Positions 54,285 through 64,000 of a stretch of 64,000 bases of DNA are shown here, in pieces. Within the stretch, counting starts at the first letter, position 1, and each line of letters opens with the position of its first letter. The position numbers and the translations under genes were made by a program. The DNA lies in contig JAVTVY010037335.1 in NCBI GenBank assembly GCA_036873755.1, forward strand, positions 62,001 through 126,000. Direction: 5' to 3'. Origin of the DNA: Hanleya hanleyi (Eukaryota; Mollusca; Polyplacophora; Lepidopleurida; Hanleyidae). The notes below the pieces were generated by a model. It searched no databases. It saw only the letters and a list, made by a program, of their open reading frames with translations, and was not told where the DNA came from.

Positions 54285-54475
54285 GCTTTAGTATCTCAGC
54301 CGCGCTTTTATTGCAGATGTTCATGTGGCGACTATGAAGTATCCACACGGCCCCTAGCATCGGCTTAAGCGGAATTAGATACGCTAATTCGGGAGCTGTG
54401 ATGACAGATCAGCTCAAACAACTCATATGATGTTAATGGATGAGCATCGTGGACGTCTGATGGAGTAAACGCCTT
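54285..54475 (-). mobile_element. Short element with conserved foldable 3' motif
   Basis: Same layout as the 346 bp segment at 14080-14425 on the minus strand: a CAGACGTCCACGAT-like start, ATGAGTTGT, a CATCACAGCTC block and then GTATCTAATTCCGCTTAAGC...GCTGAGATAC. The outer arms GTATCT/AGATAC are at 54291-54296 and 54377-54382. The inner stem is at 54323-54328 and 54343-54348. No coding capacity. Confidence 0.5.
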
Positions 54476-55239
54476 AACATGGGGTAACCTGGTAAATGCA
54501 AGAATACCCAGAGAAACTAACCTGTGATGCCCGACGTCGTACGGCTTAAATTTCCCACCAAAACAATAAACCTACATATATTTGTCGAGTGAAATGTACA
54601 GAGGGCGGGCCTCGGGGACTAACAGTTCATCACTCATAGCGCCCCCCCCCCCCTCCCCCCCCTCTTGGGCGTGTTGTGTGTGGGTATTAAAATGTGTAAT
54701 ACTCAACAAGCTTCTAGTTGTTCTCTCCTTGGACTAGCCAATCAGAATAGTGCTTAGTGCGGATTACACCTATACAGCTACGTATTAATGTGTGTTTGGG
54801 TGGGGTCTTACCAGCATTAGGGCATCATGACGTTTAGATGGGCGTACACTCACTCACTGGTAGCTAACTCATTCAATGACTCATTCAACCACTCACTTAC
54901 TCAATCGTACCTTACTCAATCAGTCTGCATCCTAGAGGGTAGGTAACTGTATCGTATTAAACCAACACATCATACCCCACCCACAACACCAGCATGCCAG
55001 ATTACAGGAGATTTGTGTCTTCTCTGGGTAGACTTCAGGGTCTACATGCATCCCCAAGGTCCATTAGTCGCCGCTATGGGTTAGTATATAGGGGTGTAAG
55101 TAGGTATGTCACGTGTCTCTGGTTCCTGTGATGTTTTTAGAAATATTTAGTCAGTATATTTGTCTGTGGGGTCATATGACTTGTTTTCAGTACGCCGACA
55201 TCGTTTTTATCCACCATTTTAATGTTATATTTAATCGAG
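54476..55239. other. Intergenic, simple repeats only
   Basis: A C-rich run (about 54643-54662) and CTCA/ATTCA-type microsatellite (54848-54925) are present, the latter like the tail of a mollusc SINE. 55120-55220 repeats part of 50225-50300. No gene. Confidence 0.5.
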
Positions 55240-57110
55240 TGCGCACCCGAACGACTCTGCGCTTTCTCTACTACTGATGACGTCACAGTCACGTGGGCAT
55301 CAATCGAGTTATATTCTAAAGCATGATAGCTTCAATACAAGTCCATGCACGCTATATTTGGATAAGATATGGCCCTAGATCACCCAAACAAGCTCCTGTG
55401 CACCCCCAAACTGTCGGCTTTCTCTACTACTCCTCGACAGCTCGTGGGCACCATTACGTCATTTCCAGTCCATACCACATCAGGCATAGTCTGCACATCG
55501 AAAGCTTCAAGACGACACTCTGCATCCTTTTCGAGCAAGGATGACCACCTAAATCGCACTTACACACTCCTGTGCACCCCTGAACTGAATGTCATCTTTC
55601 TCTACTACTCGACTGCGCGCATGCGCACCATGACATCATTTCCAGTCGTAGTCTACTCTACGAGCGCTTCAATAGGACACCCGGCACGGCCCATTAAAGC
55701 AAGGATGGTCCCTAGATCGCACAAACACACGCCTGCGCTCCCCCAAAATGCCATCTTTCTCTAATACCCCTCAACTGCTCAACTGTGCATAGGTACGGCG
55801 TATAGCGTTGGGCACACCGGTTCTGAGTGAATCTCGTCAGATCACCGAAGTTAAAGCAACGTTGAGCTCGGTCAATACTTGGGTGGGTGACCGGGTGCTG
55901 TACTGGCTGGGCTGATCAGTGTCCAGGATAATAGGAACTGTGGACACACTCGTGTTCTGGCACATGTAGACACCGTCGTGATATGACTGAAACAATGTTG
56001 AAAACGACGTTAAATCCTACCCACTCACAAACTCAACTGTGCATGGGCACCAAGACGTTACTTCCGGTCAACACCGCCCCAGGCGTAGTCTGCATGCAGA
56101 GGGCTTCAAGACGCGAAAGCCATATTTGGATGTAGGATGGCCCCTAAATCGCCCAAATACGTCTGCGCACACCTACGATGCCATTTTTCTCTACTACGCC
56201 TAGGCCTCGACTGCTCACTATGGGTGCATTCCACACCTAAATGATGTGCGGCTAAAAACAGGCATGGGTTCGGAACATCGGCCATGAATAGATGTAAAAT
56301 CTTTAACAAAAACCCTGTAAAAGTATATATTTTCTAAATGGGCACACTCGTGCCATTATTTCAGGAGACTTGTGAGCTATTGAAATTGAAAAGGAAAGAC
56401 GTCCAATCCTCCTTAAACCTTCTTCAAATTTTCTAAAAAAACTCCATAAAATATATGAAAATGTGTCAAATTCTCCCCGCAACCCAGAGAAAACGTATGA
56501 AACGATTTTCTTCTTATGTATGTTAAAGTGTTTCTCGTCCAAAGGACAATTTAAAATGGCGAAAAAACAGGGGGTCGACCTACTCGTTTTTTGTAAAATT
56601 TTATCGCCATAAAGGAATCATCTTTTTCGCTTCCCGAAAAAGTGCGGATTTTGGCCCGACAGATATTCAATTCCGGACACGATTAACTCTGTAGTGGCGA
56701 GTGGGTGCGATCAACAAGCAATTGTTATAACCTCGTTTGGAGAAATGGTTACGTCCAGCAGGATGATACTATAGATATCAGTTAGTAGAAAGGTAAGAAG
56801 AATTACCATGCTGTCAAAAACAGGCCACCTGCCTTATTATGAAATTAGGGCGGAGCCATTTGTGCGAAACCGTGGCCTAGTGTGGCCTATGACGTCATTT
56901 CCAGTCAAAATCACCCAGTCGTAGTTTACACTCCGCACGCCGCGGGCCCATTTAGACCAAGGATGGTCCCTATCTCACCTAAACACGGCTGCGTATCCCA
57001 AATTCCCACTTTTTCTAATACTCCTCGGCTGTGCATGTGCACCATGACGTCACTTCCAGTCAATACCAGCCAGTACATGCCGAGGGCTTCAAGACGAGAC
57101 CCCATTTTTT
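55240..57110. repeat. Degenerate ~160 bp tandem repeat
   Basis: TTTCTCTACTACTC-like words at 55269, 55423, 55593, 55756, 56195 and about 57004 mark the monomers. They are accompanied by CATGACGTCACTTCCAGTC and GCTTCAAGACG words. The stretch 56300-56780 interrupts the period and relates to 18100-18150. Frames are repeat-derived. Confidence 0.6.
55791..56031 (+). mobile_element. 5S-rRNA-headed SINE (241 bp) with 13 bp target duplication
   Basis: The head resembles 5S rRNA: ATCTCGTCAGATCACCGAAG, then TTGAGCTCGGTCAATACTTG and GGGTGACCGGGTGCTGTA, which covers the internal promoter region. The body ends AAAACGACGTTAAATCC and a CCCACTCACAAA tail. CTCAACTGTGCAT flanks both sides (55778-55790, 56032-56044). 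This fits the SINE3 type, transcribed by RNA polymerase III with TFIIIA and mobilised by a partner LINE. It is not a functional 5S gene because its 3' half diverges. Confidence 0.8.
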
Positions 57111-57139
57111 CCCGAAAAATCCGAGTTTTACATCCACTT

Positions 57140-57225
57140 CATCAATCACGTGACGGAGAGTGACCTCGCACCGGAAGTGACCTTATGACCCGGAAGTGAC
57201 CTCGACCGGACGTGACGCCACTCAT
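57140..57225. promoter_or_regulatory. E-box/ETS cluster
   Basis: AATCACGTGACGG, CACCGGAAGTGACC, CCCGGAAGTGACC and GACGTGACG occur in sequence, the same mix as at 18730 and 50683. Confidence 0.38.
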
Positions 57226-58910
57226 CTCAATTTACCCACCGCAACAATCATAAGAGATTTCACGTTTTACTACTACATTCGACTGCATCCCCTTGAAAAA
57301 TCCATTTTATTTCTTGAATTCTCCACGGTCAAATTATCAGATTGTTTCTGAAATGTAGTTATCGCCAAATAGTTTAAAATTCAGGGGTCAGCTTAGATTC
57401 GTCAGTGTGCTTCTTCTTGCCCCCTCCCCCCACTCCTCCCGTGAAAAAGGGGTTCCGACTGGACGGATAGGGGAGATAACCCACTTTTATTACACTAGGG
57501 GGCGTTCAAATATGTCGTCTGCTATGTGCGCGTAGTGATGGACAAGATATTGCTCTTTTGATCTTTTTATCAAATAAGCTGAAATACTCCGGTATTTCCA
57601 AATGGGTTACTTTTACGCCTGACGTATAGAGTATTCATTGGAAGGCATGTATTTCATGGGAGAATCACTAACTTCAATGTGTTTGATACAATGTGGGGAA
57701 ACAAACATGGTGACCAGATTCGACGTCGTTGTTGTCATTGTTGTTGACGATGTTTAGAAGCTTTTTCGATCCAATCCAAAGATTTAGACTCACTGTACGG
57801 CATAGCTATAATTAAGATCTTACAAACAGCCCAAACACCAAATATATGATTCTCAAAATTTAGAAACTGTGTTCACTTCAGAAGTTCAGTTCAATTCCCT
57901 ATAGACATTACAACAACAGACCTCTCAAGTTATAATTTTGCCAAGGCGTGAGATTTGAGTATATCCGCCCAGGAGATATACGAACCCCCAACAAATACGA
58001 ATTTCTAGGCGTCATTTCATACAATTTTTCGGATTTTCTTTTCATATATTAACAGCCTACTTTTATATATTTCACACTTCACGGAGACTATAAATGGATA
58101 AGCTTACTTTATAACCAAGTCTAGGAAAATTTTGAAATTACCGACTCCTTTTTCTGCAAACTGCAGCAATTTTGAATGATTCTTGGTTACTTTAGAAAGA
58201 ATTTCATGAAAATGCCCAGATGCGTGAGATTTGGGTATAGCTGCATGAGAGCGTGAGACAGATATCAAATGCGTGAGTCTCGAGACGCCAACTGCGTATG
58301 CAACAAGCCTTTTTCTCGAAGCCCAGACAAAATTTTCAGCCAATCCAGTTTGTCAGGGGCAACCTGTCACTGATACAGTCACGTCGCCAGTTCCGATCCA
58401 GTGTCAGTTCCGACCCACTTTCCAAAACATTGGTTCTTCTCACAACCAAGATCACGCAAAATCTTAAAACATTTGGTGCATTCGAACAAGTTGATCAATC
58501 TTCCAATCATGGTTAAATTATATTATGCATTCATTGGTTTTGTTAGGAGATAGCCTTACAGACCCACTTCATACACATGACTATGTCGGTCTGAGTACAA
58601 ACACCATGATCCGCCATCATGAAAAAACAATGTCGTCTGCTGGCACTTTCGATCAGAGTGTTGGTGTTTTGTTTCTCACATATATTTATCATATGTTACT
58701 ACTTATCTGTCATAAATGTATTCACTCTAATGTCACTCTAAAGGCTACCTGCCCCATCGATGACAACAAATTGATGGAGCCAGTTCCGAACCACCATAAT
58801 CCATGGATGACCAAGCTGGATCATACCATGCCCTGAAAAGGTCTTGCAAACGCATCGTTCAGTATGTAAATTCGTAACTTGCATACTGATTTGCATTGCT
58901 TAGGAGTTAA
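57226..58910. other. Intergenic sequence, no gene recognised
   Basis: AT-rich. Frames at 58104-58343 (minus), 58273-58516 and 58525-58836 (plus) have no recognisable domain. GCGTGAGATTTG recurs at about 57948 and 58223, hinting at an old repeat. Confidence 0.4.
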
Positions 58911-59044
58911 TGACCGCCTTAGTGAATATTATCGTGTAATAATTTTTCGATGTTTAGTTTTAGACCGTCAATCAAAAAACTGATTGATGAGGTCTAAAAC
59001 TAAACATCGAAAAATTATTACACCATAATTCACTAAGAAGGTCA
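58911..59044. mobile_element. Foldback MITE, 134 bp, flanked by TTAA
   Basis: Arms of roughly 60 bp pair almost fully around a 6 bp loop, for example TTTTTCGATGTTTAGTTTTA against its complement at 58993-59015. TTAA lies at both borders (58907-58910, 59045-59048), which would fit a piggyBac-type duplication. The TGACC termini are not typical, so the class is left open. Confidence 0.65.
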
Positions 59045-59984
59045 TTAAGTCCATTCTAACATGCACAATGATAAATATTTCCTCACTTCATAAGCGGAAA
59101 GGCAAATTTTCTGCAAACTTGTCCCGTTTTGATGCGTGAATTTCGTGACTGGTTTGCAGGTCAGTCTCGCGTGTGCTGTCCGTTCACGTGCTGCAGCTGT
59201 GTGAACTCCGCCCACTGCGCAGTGAAGGAACCAATCGTCGCTCAGCTTTGTGGCACTGCGTCACAAGAATGAGACGTCACCAGTTTGGCACGTGAATGTA
59301 ACAGATCACAACAAACAAATGAAGATTATCGTGTGATAATGTCCGTATGTTTTGAGGTCTGGACCAATCAGCGCATGGCTATAACGTGGAGCATGTTAGA
59401 ATTTTCTTTAATCTACTATGCAGAGGTAGAATAAATAAAACTATCAGTGAATTAACATTTTCTCCAGTTAGTATATGCTCATAACTTGTCATCAGACTGA
59501 GAGATATATTTTAGTTTCCAACCTATCTTGCCAATATGATCAGCTGGACCATGTCACTATCACCGTCCAACCCGCATTTTTGGTGCCAAATGTACATTTC
59601 TGATATGAAGACATGAAAAACAAAATATACAACTAGGATCCTAGTTTAGGGAAAAGTGATCATGTTTGTATATATCCGGGTCAAAGGTCAATGCCAAAAC
59701 GAGGCTGGATCGGAACTGGCGACCGTGGGTCAGAACTGACACCTCTCATTAAGAAATATAATCTTATATTCCCTACAGTTGAGTTCATCACCAGCTAAGT
59801 TTCTTTGGAAATAAATTCTATAGACAATTGTACTGCGATCCTGATATTGATTTTGCCAATCAAACCATTAATTTCCTTTTGAAACAGGTGAAAATTTCAC
59901 TTTGGTGGGTCGGAACTGGCGACATGACTGTCCACACTTCAAAGACATGTTTCCTGAATAGACTGCATTCACTGCACTTGATGC
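59045..59984. other. Intergenic, no gene recognised
   Basis: No domain or known repeat was recognised. Short frames only. Confidence 0.35.
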
Positions 59985-60550
59985 AAAGGCTTTGGTTTAC
60001 TAGCTCCGGTGGCGGGAGCCTTTCTCTATACTGCATGCGAAAAAGGCCCCAGCGCAAAGCCATTCACCAGCAGTAGTTGTTGAAAAATTGCTGGATGGTT
60101 AATATTTTCCAAAGCTGGTAGTCACAAACAATAAAATAATTCGATTTTGTATGATCTTATCTTGATATTCATCTCTTGTTCATCAGAAACTGTCCAGTTT
60201 TAGCCTCATGGCAGACTGAATTTCAGAGTGACTACTTCCGTTTTGAACTGCTCATAATGGTGCAGCATACAGATTACGCCCCACAACAACAGGCTACAGC
60301 AGGTTTCTGTTGACGAGTTTCGGTCCCCCGTGAAGCTGAAACTTGACAGTTTCTGATAAACAAGAGAATCAAGGCAAGATCATACAGAATCAAACTATTT
60401 TATTGTTTGTGACTAACAGCTTCGAAAAATATTAGCCGTCCAGCATGTTTTCAACAACTGTGTCTGGTGAATGGCTTGTCGCCGTGGCCTTGTTCGCACG
60501 CAGTATAGAAAAAAGCCCCAACCGGACTCACCAGAGCTATTGGTAACCAT
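59985..60550. repeat. Inverted repeat with ~215 bp arms
   Basis: The left arm (about 59995-60212) and right arm (about 60335-60548) are reverse complements at roughly 80-85 percent by eye. The words AGTCACAAACAATAAAATA and CATCAGAAACTGTC are shared. The gap is about 120 bp. It may be a foldback element or two opposed copies, 0.9 kb upstream of the TEX14-like first exon seen. Confidence 0.7.
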
Positions 60551-61394
60551 CTGATGTCTATATAATGACCAGTATAATGAGTACTCAACCCCAAATACTT
60601 TTGGAGAATTTAAACACACATTTCATAGCTCTGAAATGTATTTCTGCCGAGTACGCAGAGCTCCAAGCAAAGATTTACAGAAATTGAGGTTTGTTCAGAA
60701 TGCTGACAGCTTTCTGTCTGTCTTTTACCACTGATCAAGCCAATAAAATGCATCAGTATACTTAGAAGCCATATAGAAATACTCACAAACCTAAAGCTTG
60801 AGCAGATTGTTCAGGTTGAGATATTGACAAAATCGGCATACATCTTCAGTTCATACATGTATGCATTTGCTCAACATTTCAGCAGCCATCAGTACATAAG
60901 AGGTCCAATTACTTTGTGGCTAATTCTTATTGTATATTTAATCTGTTGGCAGTTTCCTGCATTCAGGTTTCGGGGAAAAAATGAATTAACTGTGATAGGC
61001 CTGAAATATAAATCTTCTTTTGCCTATAAACATTGATAAAGACAGGTTTTGTGGGATACATCAATTTCACAGGGGTCAAAATTAACACCTAGCTGTCTAC
61101 CAGGTACTTTTTGCATCAGACAGGTAGTAAAAAAAGAAAGAAAAAATTCTCAAAAACCTTCAAAATGAACATAAATTAAACTATTTCTGAGCTACTGTCA
61201 GTGTCTGATCAGGTCTCCATAATTCAGGCAACATAACAAAACACAAGAGTGGAGACAGGCGGAAATCGCCCGAGACACATTTGTTAACATTGTAACTCAT
61301 TCATATAGCATCATATGGATACAGATTTATAACCAGATTAGTAACCTATAAAAAGAAAGAAGCTAATAAATTGTCATGATTGTTTATTTCACAG
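60551..61394. other. Region upstream of the TEX14-like exon
   Basis: AT-rich with no recognised repeat. An AG acceptor-like TTTATTTCACAG at 61383-61394 precedes the exon, so at least one 5' non-coding exon probably lies upstream. It was not located. Confidence 0.4.
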
Positions 61395-61532
61395 GCTGAA
61401 ACACTGTAATCCTAGCGATGGCAGAACCTACAACAATAGGAAAGATGGATCGATCAGATAAGCTTGGAACAGCTTTACATGATGCTGCAAGGCTTGGGCA
61501 TACTAAAAATCTCAAGAAGATTCTTCAAAAAG
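61395..61532 (+). CDS. TEX14: TEX14-like gene, first coding exon
   Basis: Acceptor CACAG at 61390-61394, ATG at 61418, donor GTGAGA at 61533. The exon encodes about 38 residues plus one base (phase 1): MAEPTTIGKMDRSDKLGTAL, then HDAARLGHTKNLKKILQK. This is the front of an ankyrin helix pair and matches the layout of the TEX14 N-terminus. In mammals TEX14 is an ankyrin plus inactive-kinase protein needed for stable intercellular bridges between germ cells. Only the N-terminal ankyrin part is in the window, so kinase and later domains cannot be checked. The start is supported by the in-frame join to the next exon. Confidence 0.75.
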
Positions 61533-61689
61533 GTGAGAATCTCATTCAGTAATACAGTGCATCCTCTAAAAAATTAAACATGAGGGTGAGACTCACAAAA
61601 CCCGTCGGCTTCCCCCAAGCAATTGAGAAATATTCGGAGAATGTGCAACATATTATGGATATATTTACTAATCATCCAGAATTGTCTTT

Positions 61690-62360
61690 TTTAGAGCATA
61701 TCATTAGTTCTCCAGATATAACAGCTACATTCAAGCATATATATAACAAAATCATAGATTATTACACCCAAAAAGGGACATAACTCTGTAAACTATTGAC
61801 TGAGATGAATAATTTTTTGTAGCCTTCTAGAATACAAGTAGATAAATAGGTTTCCAAAACTAGCTGTACTGAACACAGCTCTTCAGATATAACTAGTTAC
61901 ATTCAAGCATATCCAAGATTATTACTCCTGAAAAGGGGCATAACTCCAAAAAATAAGAGCGGAGACAATGAATTTTTTATAAGCTTCTAGAATACAACTG
62001 GATGAATAAGTTTCCAAAATTTAGTAGCTGTACCGAACACGGATCTGCAGATATAACTTGTACATTCAACTGTTTATCACAAGATCAGAGATTATTACAT
62101 CCGAAAAGAGGCATAACTCCATAAAATATGGGCTGAGATGACTATTTTTTTGGTGAGCTTCTAGAATACAACTAGATAAAAAAGTTTCCCCAAAATTTGG
62201 TAGCTGTACCAAACACAGTTAATTAGATATAACTGGTTACATTCAAGCATATATCACAAAATCAGACATCATTGCACCTCAAAAAGGGGCATAAGTCTGA
62301 AAAATAAGGCCTAAGGCAACTAATTTTCTGTTGGCTTCTAGAATACAACTATATATCAAT
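61690..62360 (+). repeat. Intronic ~170 bp degenerate tandem repeat
   Basis: CTTCTAGAATACAA words at 61824, 61984, 62158 and 62335 and AAAAGGGGCATAACTC-like words mark three to four monomers inside the first TEX14-like intron. The 67-codon frame 61580-61783 lies in this intron and is not called. Confidence 0.7.
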
Positions 62361-63152
62361 GTTATTCATCTATTTAAGCATAATTTTTTATAATCTTAAT
62401 TTTCATAATTTGGGCACATCTTATTTGGGCATATTTTTATAGGCCCAGCCAGCATGAGTGTTGGACAATGTGAGTAAATCTGAAATTTGAAATCGATTTC
62501 AAACAGCAATTTCAAAGTATTACCCTATTAAAGTATTTGTATGGTGTGAGAAAAAATTTGATCTATTTCCTTGCATAAATTTATCTTATTATATTTGTTA
62601 ATGTCACTGCAGCATTGTCATCTGACAAGTGAGAAGACAACCCAATTGAGTGTGTTCTTTTAAAAGATCATATCATTGCCTTGATGTTTAAATCGATCTG
62701 CAGTGCGAGATGCATCATGGGTGTGAGATGACACAGGCATGCTTTTCAAGCTCTTTTAACATTTGGCCAGCTACATCAGGAATGTCAATATGCAAATGTA
62801 CTGAAGTTCTTTGAATGCACAATTTGTTGATATTGACCAATCACTATTTTACACCCCCAGATTCTAGAGCAAATTATGAACAGCCTATCTAATTTGAATT
62901 AAAAGTTAAATACATATTTGTTCTCAAAATTCAAAGTATCAATTACTGAATACATTTCATCAACTTTCTGCTTCAGTACATTGATCACCCTTCATTTCTA
63001 TATTTTTGGAGAATCTGACAGTGCTCATATTTAGGTATATGTATGGTCTGGTGGAGATATTAAATCAAGATACAAGTACAATCACTAACTATATAACCTG
63101 TACTGGTTTCTGGTTACATATATCCATTCTACTTTTTAATTTTACTTTTCAG

Positions 63153-63267
63153 GAATAAATGTGGATTTTCCAAACAGTTCAGGGCAGTCACCTTTGTTTA
63201 CTGCTTGCTACTACAATCAGGTATCATCAGCTTACAGCCTATTGAAACGTGGAGCTAATCCTAATGA
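63153..63267 (+). CDS. TEX14: TEX14-like gene, second coding exon
   Basis: Acceptor TTTTCAG ends at 63152, donor GTAAGT starts at 63268. Joined in phase 1, the exon reads GINVDFPNSSGQSPLFTACY and YNQVSSAYSLLKRGANPN and ends in phase 2. This is a complete ankyrin repeat (G-x-T/S-PL-x-A-x2 ... LL-x2-GA-x-P-N). Its order relative to the flanking exons matches the TEX14 ankyrin block. The preceding intron is 1620 bp and holds the 170 bp repeats. Confidence 0.78.
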
Positions 63268-63885
63268 GTAAGTAATAAACACTGAAAACTACATAAACAA
63301 ACACCTCAATCAGAGCATGATAGGGTAGGATGGTTAAAATAGAAGATAGAATCAAATAATTCCAGGCACTGATCCTGCTTATACAGATTAAAAATATCGA
63401 TGACTAAAAATATGTGTCCAGTTCTCTCAAATTGGGCAGTTTCAGTGCTTGAATTGTGATAAAATACTGAAAGTGTTTTTGTTTTTTTCTGGTCAGTGTG
63501 TCAACCTGAACTATGTATGTAAAAGGTAATTATTTGCAAAATTTTCAGCAAAACTGACAAAGACAAGAGTCACCAATAATCTTGAATTTATCTGTAATAT
63601 CAGTCTTCTGTTTTTAAAAAATAACAGGAGTGCTGTAAATCACAGTCTTGAAACTGATTTTCGGGGGTATGATCACTACTCCATTTTAGAAGTGTGATCA
63701 CTATTCCATGACATGGGGAGAATTTCATTTGGTGAGAGCAGTTTTTCACACTCCTGAACTGAATTTCAGGAGAGTGATCGTGTGGGAGTGTGATCAGGCC
63801 TCAAAAATGAAAAACAACAGCTGTCCATGAACATGCTTGATTATTATTTCCTGACTGTAGAATTTTTTGATCATACTATTTTTAG

Positions 63886-64000
63886 GAGATCCTTAGATGG
63901 AGCTACACCAGTTCATGCGGTCTGTTACAGTTGTAATTTGAAGATACTCTGCAAACTCCTGGGTTCTGGAGGAGATTTACGGTTACATGACAACCTAGCA
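63886..64000 (+). CDS. TEX14: TEX14-like gene, third coding exon (cut by window end)
   Basis: Acceptor TTTTTAG ends at 63885. The frame continues exactly, reading [20 protein letters not shown] and then [17 protein letters not shown] to the window edge. DG-x-TPVHA and [12 protein letters not shown] are the most diagnostic words and resemble vertebrate TEX14 more than generic ankyrin proteins. Exon phases of all three exons agree. The 618 bp intron before it holds no gene. Confidence 0.8.

Noticed and set aside
55791..55910. Functional 5S rRNA gene
   Set aside because: Only the promoter part resembles 5S rRNA. The remainder diverges, and an exact target duplication shows it is a SINE.
61580..61783. 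67-aa frame inside the TEX14-like first intron
   Set aside because: It overlaps the 170 bp intronic repeat and has no recognisable domain.

Overview
The window is animal nuclear DNA, most likely from a marine mollusc. The signs are a spliced TEX14-like ankyrin gene at the right end, a 5S-rRNA-headed SINE with a mollusc-style tail, 'AAAGGGGCATAACTC'-type dispersed repeats, TTAGGG motifs, and Penelope-like retroelements (PLEs) in several copies. No prokaryotic operon, CRISPR array or bacterial gene was seen. The species is inferred, not shown.

Positions 1-50117 are a tandem array of one very large unit. Unit 1 runs 1-26358, unit 2 runs 26359-47984, and a partial unit 3 runs 47985-50117. The window opens inside the last gene of an earlier unit, so the array extends to the left. 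Each full unit holds, in order: a plus-strand 5'-truncated PLE reverse transcriptase (RT1); a short telomere-like TTAGGG tract; the front half of a permuted (Naiad-type) PLE, with GIY-YIG nuclease, linker and RT N-terminus; degenerate 130-160 bp repeats; a 164/174 bp satellite; a second RT copy (RT2) with its 3' UTR; minus-strand C2H2 finger and unrecognised ORFs; a CRE/ETS/E-box rich stretch with a TATA-like promoter and a small ORF; a tRNA-derived SINE; a minus-strand PLE (intact 588-codon ORF in unit 2); and, broken by that PLE, a decayed gene of a repetitive invertebrate family with a PIN-like nuclease fold and a Cys-rich tail.

Units 1 and 2 are close copies that differ by a few clean events. 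Unit 1 carries a hAT-like insertion (10875-11752), a pogo/mariner-like insertion (14805-17260), 346 bp of PLE-3'-end-like sequence (14080-14425) and four extra satellite monomers (686 bp). Unit 2 lacks about 330 bp upstream of RT1. These account for almost all of the 4732 bp length difference. Unit 3 is an RT1/RT2 recombinant that ends exactly at the PLE 3' terminus.

Positions 50118-61394 are single-copy layout but repeat-rich. They hold a 3 kb inverted-repeat element (50540-53525), short elements sharing a conserved foldable RNA motif with the PLE 3' UTR, a degenerate 160 bp tandem array split by a 5S-headed SINE with a 13 bp target duplication, a foldback MITE and a 215 bp inverted repeat. 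From 61395 to the right edge the first three coding exons of a TEX14-like gene are seen on the plus strand. Nothing in the array looks like a working operon. The interest lies in the permuted PLE, its structured 3' end and the macrosatellite history.
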